Of a stretch of 64,000 bases of DNA, positions 44,437 through 55,180 are shown one piece after another. The notes under the pieces were generated by a model. The model saw only the letters and a program-made list of their open reading frames with translations, did not search any database and was not told where the DNA came from. A program made the position numbers and the translations under genes. Source of the DNA: Limnomonas spitsbergensis (Eukaryota > Chlorophyta > Chlorophyceae > Chlamydomonadales); the NCBI GenBank assembly GCA_037349105.1, contig JAYJMM010000123.1, positions 8,618,001 through 8,682,000 of the forward strand, written 5' to 3'. Numbering within the stretch: the stretch's first letter is position 1; each line of letters starts with the position of its first letter.

Positions 44437-45465
44437 GTGCAGACGATAGAGAGTATTAGGAGTGATGAGTTCGTTTTGCAAGCGCAGATGGGCAGACTTG
44501 AGAATACTCTGCCCTGGCGAGTGGCGCTGTGCCCCAATTCGCCACCCCCCATCGCCCCCCTTGTCCATTATTGCCAGCCGGCAGCTGTGCCGATGCGTGT
44601 TGTGTGTACGAAATGTTATAAATGCATGGATTGCAGTTGCTGGCAATGCTGGTTGGGCCAGAGTTGCATGATGCCTGATGCCCCACCAGAGCTGGTCGGG
44701 CCATAAGTCCCGCATGCCCCCCAATGCCTCATCACATCTCACCAGGCTACTGGCAGGCGTGTTCTGATTCTGATGCATTCCAGATTGTTGCAATCCTGCT
44801 TGTTTTGTTCCAGCATTCCTCGGACATAGGGCGGATTTGATATTTAGTCGGGTACTCTGTCGGATTGCACCCCTTTCTAGCTCCTGTCAACCCAATCCGA
44901 CACATGCCATGTACAAGTCAATGAGGTGTATCCTGAGGACCCATCTTTAAACTTCCTCGTCGATGATGCTGCCAGCAATTATTTTTTGCTTTCTGCTGCT
45001 CAAGGGGTTCCCAGTATCAGTCAATGACGTTACACCTCTGGGCCATGCACGAGAGGGTGGCTTGGCCGCGTGAGCACCCAACTGTTTAGATGAGAGAAAA
45101 GAAGAACTAGAAGGAGGATGGAATACAAAAATAAAGGAACAAAAGGAGAGGCCGAGAGAGCAAGCAAGTCCGGCACCTGAGCTCCTCTAGTACCGGTAAT
45201 TAGCCCTCAACAAAGTCTACAACACCGTCCACATAGTTTCCTTGTTGCTAGACAATACATGCTGGCCGTTTTGCTTCTCATCTTACTGGCATCAGAAAGA
45301 TACATACACCGTGGCACCGTCCCGGGTTCCTTCCTTGCAGGCATCAGGAGCAGGCGAGAAGCTAGAGGCCGGGTTCAGTTGGGGGTTTTGACGGGGTGTC
45401 GATGTGAGGCCAGGGGCGAGGCAGGCAAAGGAATAAGCTTTCGTGCACCTGATATCGCACTCACG
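44437..45465. other. spacer between the 34.2-kb and 45.5-kb genes
   Basis: About 1 kb between a stop and a start codon on the same strand. A dispersed-repeat string 'ttacacctctgggcc' sits near 45030. An in-frame upstream ATG at 45259 would extend the next protein by 69 residues; I prefer 45466 because the extension does not resemble a transit peptide. Confidence 0.5.
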
Positions 45466-48400
45466 ATGATGATTAACAATATGAGGAGCATCGTGCCGTG
45501 TGGTAGCTCGGCGCCCAGTGTTACGAGTCATGCAGTTTTGAACCTGCGGTGTAGCGGGACTCTGTCACCGTTGCGGTCCGTTGCCTCCCGAGACGTCTTT
45601 GCGCAAAGAAAATCCAGGAGCAGGGATAGCACAGCGTCATATCCGCTGCACAGAGGCTGCTCTTCTGCGTTGCGTGCGACCGGCGATGCGCAAGAGCAAG
45701 CGTCGCCATCCCCGATCTCGTGGCTCCAGAACCTCGTTTCTGGTGGCTCCCCAGGCGGGCAGAATGGCAGGGTGCTTGGGCGGGTCGGACGCGCCTCCAG
45801 GAGCGCCAAGGACGTTATCGTGCAGTACTATGACGCTTATAATGCTGGTGACATCGACACCATCGACGGGCTTTTGGCGGATGACTGCTCTTACCATGAT
45901 ATGATTTACGAAGAGCCTTTCCGGGGCAGGTGCGATGTACATGTGACCAACATCGCTGCATGGCCCGGAAGGGATGCATGGAATGCTTGGGTTGCTCATG
46001 CCGCTGTTTGCATGGGGTTCTTCTTTGAAGTTCCTGCATTTACCGCACCAGCCATGCAGGCCTCATGCGTCATGAGGGGCACACTCACGTAAACTGTAAG
46101 GGCCACACGGTTTTTAGACACACTACAAGTACTAAGTGAAAATCTATCTGTATCGTATCCATGGTGGCAATTCAAATATGTGGTACTGACGTATCATGGA
46201 GATCATTATCAAAACTGGTAACATGGCAAGTCTCATTTCAGCACAAAAAAACCTAAGAAATGTGAATCGCTTCAGGCCTGCTTGCGGGCTACTCTGGGAT
46301 TTTTCCATTCAAATGTGTTGAACACAACTTGGCCGGTGTCTGACAGCTGATGCCAGCTTGTTCACAATCCCCCCCCCCTCCCCCCTAGTATTATACTACA
46401 GGTTGTGTATTGTCTGGGGAAGGTGTGAAAGCGTGTGCCAGCAGACTTGCCACACATCTTGTCCTCACTCCCTGAAATCTGAGCCCAGCCCCTCCCCTGC
46501 CCCCCTGCCTCCCCTCCCCAATGTATCATGCTGGAGGGGGTGCAGTACCTGAGGGAGGTGCACAAGGTTGTGCCAGCGGACTTGCCACATGCTGACTTGT
46601 CTTGTCCCCACTCCCTGAAAGCTGAAGCCTGCCCCTCCCCTGCTCCCCCCCCTCTCTGTTATCAGGCTTGAGGTGGTGCAGTACCTGAGGAAAGTGCGCA
46701 AGGTTGTGCCAGCGGACTTGCGCTTTGTGATCGAGGACGCGACGGAGGGCGACGATCGGAAAGTGGGCATCATGTGGTGAGTGGCGAGGGGGGAAAGGAC
46801 CGGAGCCATGATCACGGGGAAAGAGCGTTTTATAAGTTGGCATTAAGGTGATGCTAGGAAAGTGGGCATCATGTGGTGAGTGGCGAGGGGGGAGGGGATA
46901 AAAGCGATGATGAGGGGGGAAGAGAGTTTTTTTGTAGGCGTCAAGATGATGCTGGAAAGAGCGCATGTTGTGGTGAGGGCAGATGGGGGGAGGGACCAGA
47001 GCCATGAAGAGGGGGGAAGGGCATATTTTTTTGTAGGCATCAAAATGATGCTGGTAAAAAGGGCATGTTGTGGTGAGTGGAGGGGGGGAAGGAGGGACCC
47101 GAGCCATGATGAAGGGGGGGAGAGCTGCGCTTGTTATTTGAAGATTGGTCGCTGATCGGCAAACAAGAGGATGCTTGGAAAGAGGGCATGATGTGGTGAT
47201 TGGAAAGGGGGATGGAGGGACCTATGCCATGATGAAGAGGGGGATAGCTACGCTTGTTACTAGACGTGACACGCAGGGAGACTGGCTCGCGGGTGAGGTG
47301 TATCAGCAAGATCAAAGAGAGGGTGTCACATGTGGCTGTTGCCAAGGGGGGGGGTTGATGGCCACTGTTTATTTAAAAGTGCTGAAGCTTCAATTCTTAG
47401 GGCTGGGTGCAGCAAGCCTTGTTGCTTGAGACACCGGCTGTAGGCCGACTGTTGTTTGGTCCTCAACACTCCGTAGTGATGACGGGGGAGAAGCTGTCGT
47501 GTGTAGGAGGGGGAGAAAGGGCTCATGGTTGTACCCCTTCGCCCATCTGGAGGTACATGTTTCAGGCTTGAGGGCTGACCCACCCTTAAAACTGTTCGGC
47601 AAGTATATTCTGCCCCTCCGTGTCACAGCCTTACAGGCTTGTGGAATGTGTCATGGAGATGACGCCCTGGCTTAGGGATTAGGGTTCAGGCTTAGGCTTG
47701 CTCTCCCTGAAGCCATAGGATACCCCGCACTTTTACACGTTGGCAACCATGTGGCTTGCGGCAAGTGCGCTAAACCCTAATTAAGGAATCAGGGTTTAGG
47801 GCTACTCCCTACAAAACCATGGTCAACTTTGAAGCCGTTTTAAACCCCGCCTTGCCACACCCTGACAGACATGTGGGGTGTGGCAAGCGCGCTACACCCC
47901 CAGTTCAGGAATCTGGGTTCAGGGCTTCTCCTCCCTAAGTTAATCCCACCCTGATTTAACCTGGCAGGCATGTGGAGTGTGGCAAGGGCGCTACACCCTA
48001 ATTAAGGAATCATGGTTTTATGTTACTCCCTGATAAGTCAACCCACCCTGATACACCCTGGCAGGCATGTGGAGTGTGGCGAGGGCGTTGTGTTCCCCTT
48101 CTCTCGGGGCTGCAGCTTCTACACGCTCAACTCAGAGGGCAAGGTGAGTTCTGATTTCAGGGACAGGGGTTGGAAGCCTTCACCAGCGACCGCCAACCTT
48201 TTTACCCGCCCTGAAATCTGAGGGCAACTTCGTCTGATGAGTGATGATGCCGGGTGCGGGGTAGACCGGGCAGTCATCAAGGTACCAAGCTGCTGACAGG
48301 GCGCAGAAGCAAGGGGCAAAACAGCAGGCATTTGAAGAAGCTCTCTGTAGCAACTTTCACTCCCTGGACGCTGAGGGCAAGGTGGATGCTGCGTGCCATG

Positions 48401-51400
48401 ATGATTTGTGGGAGCCAAGGCAGGCCGTAAGGTACACATGAACTGAAGGACCAGCCTAATGGACCCTGACACTTTACCCAGACCTCCTTTAAGCAGTTAA
48501 ACAGGTAGACCAGCAGTCCCTGGAACATCCTGTTAATGCAGCCTTCAGAAGAATCCTTCCAAATAATCCTTCCAAAGCATCCCTCCTAAGCATCCTTCCA
48601 AAGAATCTTTCTGGGGCCACCTTTTGTAGTAGCCTGCTGACGCAACTTGGAACAAACATAAACCCTTGACAATTATGAAACACAACCTGGTTAGGGGAAG
48701 AGAGTGCGGTGACGCTGGGCAGTAGCGGCCTGAACGAAATTAGCTCAGGAACATAGTATGGACGCAGAAGCAAGCGACCTCCCTCTTGCCTACGTACCCG
48801 CACAAACACTGAAGCATGCCACCCCTTTTGACCCGAGTGCAGATCATTCAGACCTGTGACCTGGCTGACAGTGCAATTGAGTTGGACAGCAGCAGCCTCC
48901 ACCAATATAGCTGCAATATCACTGAAGCAAGTTCCCCTCCCCCCTGCCCTTGACCTGAGCACAGATCCTCTTGGCCCACAACCTGGTTGAGAGTGCGGTG
49001 AGCACAGGTGGCAGAAGCATATACCAAAATAGCTACAAAACCACTGAAGCATGCTTCCCTCCCTTGACCCGAGCACAGATCATTCAGGCCCGCGACCTGG
49101 TTGAGAGTGCAATCAAGCCGGGCGGCAGCAGCCTCAACCTGCTGGCCACTATGACACCGGTCATTCGGAAACTGGGGCCCAACGCCGACCCGTCCAATCT
49201 CCGCAGGCAAGTTCCTCCCTAAACCACTATACTAAAACCCTGAAGCCTCAGGCATGTGAACCCGAAACTCAACCTTTTAACTTGAACCCTGAACCATCAG
49301 GCATGTTAACCCTAAACCCTCAGGCACATAAACCCTAAAATATCAGACATGTTAACCCTTAACCCCCAGGCGCGCAAACCCTAAACCCTCAGGCATGTTA
49401 ACTATAAACCCTCAGGCACGTTAACCCCAAGCCCTACACATGCAGGCCGCGATGACCCCGGTGACAAGGAAGCAGGATCAAATGCCCTGAGCCCTCCAAC
49501 CTCGGCCAGCAGGTTGCCTTGTTAACCCCAAACCCTCAATTTCCACACTGTCATCCTAGACCTGGCTACCTAGGCAGGCAGGCTCCTTCCTCAATCCCCG
49601 ACCCTGGACCAAACCCTGACTTCACCTGGAAGTAGGTTGCTTCCTTTAACCCAACCCTGAAACATGGGCTGCCCCTGACACTGCCCTTGACAACCACACC
49701 AGACAGGTTCCTTCCTCAACCCTAACATTGGGCTTCACCCTGGTACCTTGGGTGTAGGTTAAAGGTTTTGGGTGCTAAACCCCTACCCCTGCAGCATGGC
49801 TACCTTAGGTGTAGGTTTGGTGTTTAGGGGCGCTAAACCCTGAACCCTGAAGCCTGGCTACCTTCGGTGAAGGTTGCTTCCTTCCTGCAATATCTTGAAA
49901 TCTTCACTTTGATTATTTTCATGCAACCTTCTGAAACCTAAGCCTTGATGATGTCCACAGACAGGGGGCTGCCTGACCCCTAAACTCTATCGTTTGACTC
50001 TGATTTACTCTCCGGCTGGGTGCTGTACTGCTGTTTCCACCATATTATAAAAACCCTATATATCTAGGCCCCAGCTCCCCTAGCAGGCACAGGTTGATGC
50101 CCACAGGTATCGGAAACTGTCGTAGACCTCAAGGTCCTGCGCTTTGACCCGGCTGGTACAACCCCTTTCGTTTCTTCGAACCTCGGCTACACTGTGTGCA
50201 CCATGCACTTCAGCCATAAGCCTCAATACTTCAACCTCAACTTGGCAACCTACACCCTCGCCTCGCACACGCAGGCTGCCGATCGCCGCGGCCGCAGTGT
50301 GGGCCTTCTACGCTGGCTACACGGCCTATATCCTGCTGGGCTCGGACGCCCCGGGCCTGCCTGCTTGGCAGACGACTCCCGAAAGCATCACGGAGGTGCT
50401 CAACCTGTCGCTCAACTTCTTCTACGTCAACATCGGCCTCTCGGCAGCAGGGATATCGTTTGTGCCTAGGTGGGGGCGGTGGGGGGGTCCCCGGCAGTGG
50501 GATTTATTTCATCGGTAAGGGGGGGGAGGTGGGGGGGCCTGCAGGATCTATTCAATTGGTACGGGGGGGGGCCTTGCAGCGGGATTTATTTCATCGTTAA
50601 AGGGGGGAGGTTGTGGGGCCTCAGGGCATCATGGGTATCCTTTTTGCCAACTGCCCAGGTTTCCAGTTGCAATATGTAGGAGGTAGTAGGTGACAGGGGG
50701 GCGGGGGTGCTTATCAGGGGGGGGGATCCCAGACCGAGGGGGGTAGGTCCTGTTGAAAGCGGTTTATTTAATTCAGGTGACAATAGGTGGTAGTGCAAGT
50801 GGTAGTGTGTAGTTGGCGGTAAGTGTCAGTGGGCTGGTTGCTGAAAAGATGCTAGGAGGGAGCTAGGAGGGTGGTTGCTTATTTAGCTGCTAGGAGGGTG
50901 CCAGAAGGGTGGCTGTCTAGTGGGGTTTCACTGCTGCAGGGATTTATGTGCCAGGGTATGGTTAGGGGCAGTCGTGGTGCTTTGCTACAGCAGGGTAGTT
51001 GCTTATTAGGTGCTGGGAGGGTGCTAGGAGGGTGGTTGCTTATTAGGTGCTGGGAGGGTGCTAGGAGGGTAGTTGCTGATTGGAGCCTCACTGCTGCAGG
51101 GCTTTCTTTTGTGCCGAGGTAGGGGCGGTAGTGTGGCCTCACTAGTCACTATAGTGGGCATATGATCCATGCCAAGGTCATGGCAGTGGGTCATATGCTT
51201 GTTAGTTCTCCATCGCAAGCACCAAGCCCGTAAATGTGCCACGGCTAAATACCAGCTCACCAGGTCAGATAAACGCTTTTAACGCACATTTTCCCATACA
51301 TTTCATCCACACCTGAACATCTGGAACCCCACCAGATGCCAAGGCTGCCCCTGCCGCCCCTGCTGCCTAACCCCCTTCAGTGTCACTGACCCTGCCACCC

Positions 51401-54400
51401 CTGCCACCCCTGCTGCCCCTAACCCCCTTGAGTGTCACTGACCCTGCCACCCCTGCTGCCCCTAACCCCCTTGAGTGTCACTGACCCTGCCACCCCTGCC
51501 ACCCCTGCCGCCCCTAACCCCCTTGAGTGTCACTGACCCTGCCACCCCTGCCACCCCTGCCGCCCCTAACCCCCTTGAGTGTCACTGACCCTGCCACCCC
51601 TGCCACCCCTGCCGCCCCTAACCCCCTTGAGTGTCACTGACCCTGCCACCCCTGCCACCCCTGCTGCCCCTAACCCCCTTGAGTGTCACTGACCCTGCCA
51701 CCCCTGCCACCCCTGCCGCCCCTAACCCCCTTGAGTGTCACTGACCCTGCCACCCCTGCCACCCCTGCTGCCCCTAACCCCCTTGAGTGTCACTGACCCT
51801 GCCACCCCTGCCACCCCTGCCGCCCCTAACCCCCTTGAGTGTCACTGACCCTGCCACCCCTGCCACCCCTGCTGCCCCTAACCCCCTTGAGTGTCACTGA
51901 CCCTGCCACCCCTGCCACCCCTGCCGCCCCTAACCCCCTTGAGTGTCACTGACCCTGCCACCCCTGCCACCCCTGCCGCCCCTAACCCCCTTGAGTGTCA
52001 CTGACCCTGCCACCCCTTCCACCCCTGCTGCCCCTAACCCCCTTGAGTGTCACTGACCCTGCCACCCCTGCTGCCCCTAACCCCCTTGAGTGTCACTGAC
52101 CCTGCCACCCCTGCCACCCCAGCCGCCCCTAACCCCCTTGAGTGTCACTGACCCTGCCACCCCTGCCACCCCTGCTGCCCCTAACCCCCTTGAGTGTCAC
52201 TGACCCTGCCACCCCTGCCACCCCTGCTGCCCCTAACCCCCTTGAGTGTCACTGACCCTGCCACCCCTGCCACCCCTGCCGCCCCTAACCCCCTTGAGTG
52301 TCACTGACCCTGCCACCCCTGCCACCCCTGCCGCCCCTAACCCCCTTGAGTGTCACTGACCCTGCCACCCCTGCCACCCCTGCCGCCCCTAACCCCCTTG
52401 AGTGTCACTGACCCTGCCACCCCTGCCACCCCTGCCGCCCCTAACCCCCTTGAATGTCACTGACCCTGCCACCCCTGCCACCCCTGTCGCCCCTAACCCC
52501 CTTGAGTGTCACTGACCCTGCCACTCCTGCCGCCCCTGCCGATCCTAACCCCCTTGAGTGTCACTGACCCTGCCACTCCTGCCGCCCCTGCCGTTCCTAA
52601 CCCCTTGGAGTGTTACTGACCCTGCCAGTCTGCCACCCTAACCCCCTTCAGTGTCGCAAGCCACCCCGTGTACGAGGCCCTCTTCAATTTCATAAACGCG
52701 TGGTCGCTCATGTCGCTGCCCGTCATCCTGTCAGAGGGGCGGAGTGACAAGGTGTCCAACAAGGCGGCTTGGTGGACCGGCATCATGTTCCTAACGTGAG
52801 GGTCGAGGGGCTAGGGTTTAGGGTGATGTGACGAGATGACCGCCAGGTGAACAACGGGTTGTTGTCCACGATTTCAGACTCAATGGTGTGAGAATGTATC
52901 CTGGCGCTCTATGTTAGCCATTCGTCCCAAGTCCCTTTCAGAGCTTAAATAAAATGTGCAACCACCCGATAGCTTGTTTCTTGAGGACCCGGCGGCATGC
53001 ACTGGCAGTGTTGGGGCCAAGAGGAATGTGGACGCAAACATGAGCTGTTCTGTGATGTTTCTTGCACATGGATCCATTCGATTAGAGATGCCAAGGATAT
53101 GATGGCTTGGGTGTCTTTCTGGTCTAGCACGTGGGATAGATGCAACCATTCGATAGCCTGTTTCTTAAGGACCCGGTGGCACGCACAGGAAGTGTTGGAG
53201 CCAAGAGGAGTGAGGGCACAAACATGGGCTGCCCTTATTAGATCTGTTGCACATGGATCCATTTGATTAGACAGGTCGAGGTTCCGATGGCTTGGGTGTC
53301 TTTTAGCCCAAGCATATGCACTTGCTCTCAATTGCTTTGGTGGCCCCAAGCACCTCCTCCTTTTAAACCTAGCTGATACTGCACGTCCCCTGCCCTGCCC
53401 TGTCCGGCATTGCGCCTGCCCCTGCTCTGCTGCATGGCTGCTGATTTTGACGCGGATGATATTGCCCCTGCCCTGCCCTGCCCTGCCCTGCCCTGCCCTC
53501 AACGCTGCTGCTGCTCAACGCGCTCTGAGTAGCAACGTCTTCTATATTCCATGTGAGTACACCCATATACAGCCCTGTGCATGATGCCTTATCGAATGCC
53601 TTGGGCCCGGCTACGGCTGGATTCCCTCGCCCTGCAGTATCATGACGTAATGACCTCTTACCTCCCTCGCCGTTGCCTTGATTTAAAGTTAAGCTCTCAC
53701 CATCATCTTCTTCACCCTGCTCATCACGCGCCCTGAACCCTGAACCCTGAACTCTGGACCTTGGACCCTGAACCCTGAGCTTTACACCTGAACCCTGGAC
53801 CCTGAACCCTGAGCTTTACACCTGAACCCTGAACCCTGAACCCCTGAGCTTTAAACCTGAGCCCTGGACCCTGCTGATCATGAGCTTCGACCCCTTGTCG
53901 TTGCAGTCATGGCATTGAGAGCGGCTCCGGAGCCTGCTGAGTCATCGAACCCGGGAGAAGCCTTGCCCCTGCCCCCGCCGCCGCCCGCTGACAAGCCCCT
54001 CCCCAGCTGGGCCCCTGCATTTGGCGTGACTGCGCTCAGCGTCGGCCTGTTATCAATCGGTTGGGCTGCTGCAGCCAGGCCTGAATTTGGTGACCTGCCT
54101 GCTCGGCTCGAGTACTTTCAACAGATGTTCAGTAGTGACAGGTGCGGCCGGTGTGACTTCCCCCAGTCGACCTGCGAAAGCGAAGGTCGACGATTTTGGC
54201 TCAACCCGAAACCCTTGACTTTAAACCCAGCCGGCTGCAACCTCCTTGGTTGTGGGTGTACTCACTGGGACGGCTCCTTGGTGCCTGTTTCTTTGGGCAG
54301 GTGCACACTGACACTGTATGCAGGTGATTCGAATTGCCTTCAATTCAAATTTTCGTTGTTGAGGGATTCGTGAAAAATTGTGTCCCTGATTGTCAAAATT

Positions 54401-55180
54401 CCATTTATAGCCGAAAATTGAGTGTTTGTGTCCATATTTAATATTCTTGACCCGAGGCACGCTTGAAATAAGTAATGAATTCACACCTTAAGGAAGGCAA
54501 TTCAAATATACAGTACAGATGTTCAGCAGCAACAGGTGAAGGTGCTCATGGTGAATGCCTCCTAGGGATTGCATGCTTCTCTTGTGCATGCAACTCATCG
54601 TGGCTTGTGAAGGGTGATGGTTGCTTGATGTCCACCACACTTTGGTCATTGACCTTCACTCTTAGCTGATGGGTGTCCGTTGCACCATATTGATTGTCTT
54701 CTCTGTGTTTTGTTATTTGTCGTGGATTTGTACAGTCCAGCGGCATTTCGTGCATGGGACAGTTGCCTGCCAATCAATTTAACGCAACAACCGGTACAAC
54801 ATTGAGCGGGTGGGAAAGGGACAGGGTCTCAGCAGTCCTGACACAGTGACCTGCGTCCGAGTCCCGAGCCTGCAGTGACCTGCTTGTTGAGTCCCGAGCA
54901 ATGTCTCCTGCGCCTTTTTCATGGATGTTGGCCTGTGCAGCATGCCGGTTAAATGCTCTTCAGCACACTCCTTTGACTGGTGTCCATAACACTTCATGGT
55001 TGCACCATCACACTTGTCTGCCCCTGCAGGGTCTTCTACGCCTTCGTTGTCGATGCTGGCCTGTACAGCGTGTGGCAGGCAGTGCTGCTTAACAAGGCCG
55101 CAGCGTACCAGCGTTTTGTGCCCTTTTTCGGCCTCGCGGCTTACCTCATCTCCCCAACCTCCACAGAAGACGAGCTGTGA
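45466..55180 (+). CDS. NTF2-like domain fused to multi-pass membrane domain, predicted plastid protein
   Basis: Nine exons join in frame to 508 aa: 45466-45929, 46666-46776, 48065-48143, 49079-49206, 50275-50469, 52652-52795, 53533-53552, 53907-54141, 55030-55180. The first ~70 residues are Ser/Arg-rich with few acids (transit-like). Residues about 115-225 look like an NTF2/SnoaL-like cone fold: VIVQYYDAYNAGDIDTIDGL, DDCSYHDMIYEEPFRGR, then VGIMWHVEC and GCSFYTLNSEGKI. Hydrophobic segments follow (about 262-285, 305-325, 328-350, 365-385, 415-440, 459-500), with VYEALFNFINAWSLMSLPVI, MFLTNVFYIPFMALR and FVPFFGLAAYLISP, reminiscent of conserved plant/cyanobacterial membrane proteins I cannot name. 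Intron 4 has a GC donor (CAG|gcaagt). Exon 7 is only 20 nt. No enzymatic role can be assigned. Confidence 0.87.
46385..46600 (+). repeat. two upstream echoes of exon 2 acceptor and 5' half
   Basis: 'ggttgtgtattgtctgggga...gtgtgccagcagacttgcc' (about 46400-46455) and 'gctggagggggtgcagtacc...gtgccagcggacttgcc' (about 46530-46588) match exon 2 at 46666-46720. The period is about 135 bp. The nearer copy has lost the acceptor AG (tatcat instead of tatcag). Confidence 0.88.
46755..47240 (+). repeat. ~100-bp repeats of exon 2 end plus donor, five copies
   Basis: 'gtgggcatcatgtggtgagt' of exon 2 and its donor recurs at about 46862, 46957, 47062 and 47185 with 'gaggggg...agccatgatgaa' tails. The first intronic copy is nearly identical, the later ones are diverged (gcatgttgtggtgag, gcatgatgtggtgat). 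Confidence 0.9.
47363..47465. mobile_element. hAT-like MITE, truncated
   Basis: Starts CACTGTTTATTTAAAAGTGC, then 'gctgggtgcagcaagccttg' and 'gctgtaggccgactgttg'. The rest is interrupted by unrelated sequence. Intron 2 of the NTF2-like gene. Confidence 0.55.
47735..48064 (+). repeat. three upstream echoes of exon 3 acceptor and 5' end
   Basis: 'cctgacagacatgtggggtg' (about 47865) and 'cctggcaggcatgtggagtg' (about 47960) precede the true 'ccctggcag|GCATGTGGAG' at 48065; a more diverged copy lies near 47740. The period is about 95-130 bp. The nearest copy keeps an intact acceptor. Confidence 0.88.
48835..49010 (+). repeat. two upstream echoes of exon 4 acceptor and 5' half
   Basis: 'gagtgcagatcattcagacc' (from 48836) and 'gagcacagatcctcttggcc' (from 48957) match the true 'gagcacag|ATCATTCAGGCC' at 49079, continuing through 'gacctggttgagagtgc'. 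Period about 118 bp. Both keep an AG acceptor. Confidence 0.88.
49230..49450. repeat. telomere-like degenerate repeats in intron 4
   Basis: Many 'aaccctaaaccctcaggca' units of about 25-30 bp. Similar CCCTAAA/CCCTGAA strings occur in other introns (53730-53875, 41940-41970, 19960). Confidence 0.8.
50475..51125 (+). repeat. echoes of exon 5 end plus donor, four copies
   Basis: The exon end 'gcagcagggatatcgtttgt' and donor recur as 'ggcagtgggatttatttcat' (50492), 'tgcagcgggatttatttcat' (50576), 'ctgcagggatttatgtgcca' (50934) and 'ctgcagggctttcttttgtg' (51094), the last followed by 'ccgaggtaggggcgg' like the true 'cctag|gtgggggcgg'. Confidence 0.82.
51345..52650 (+). repeat. 52-bp minisatellite ending at the exon 6 acceptor, about 25 copies
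   Basis: Unit CCCCTAACCCCCTTGAGTGT then CACTGACCCTGCCACCCCTG and CCACCCCTGCCG. The last unit merges into the true acceptor 'acccccttcag|TGTCGC' at 52652. Internal units read CTTGAG|TGTCAC, whereas the first unit (51376) and the true site read CTTCAG. Confidence 0.95.
53730..53875. repeat. telomere-like CCCTGAA repeats in intron 7
   Basis: Tandem 'aaccctgaaccctgaa' and 'gagctttacacctgaaccc' strings in the intron before exon 8. Confidence 0.85.
54508..54550 (+). repeat. echo of exon 8 end plus donor
   Basis: 'cagatgttcagcagcaacag|gtgaag' matches exon 8 end 'cagatgttcagtagtgacag|gtgcgg' (54122-54147), about 390 bp into intron 8. Confidence 0.8.
54890..54955 (+). repeat. upstream echo of exon 9 5' end
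   Basis: 'gcctttttcatggatgttgg...cctgtgcagc' matches exon 9 start 'gccttcgttgtcgatgctgg...cctgtacagc' (55040-55075), about 120 bp upstream. Confidence 0.75.

Noticed and set aside
45259..45465. Upstream in-frame start for the NTF2-like gene (MLAVLLLILLASERY...)
   Set aside because: Would add a short hydrophobic start followed by an Arg/Gly-rich stretch unlike a plastid leader; the ATG at 45466 gives a Ser/Arg-rich leader directly. Not excluded without a transcript.
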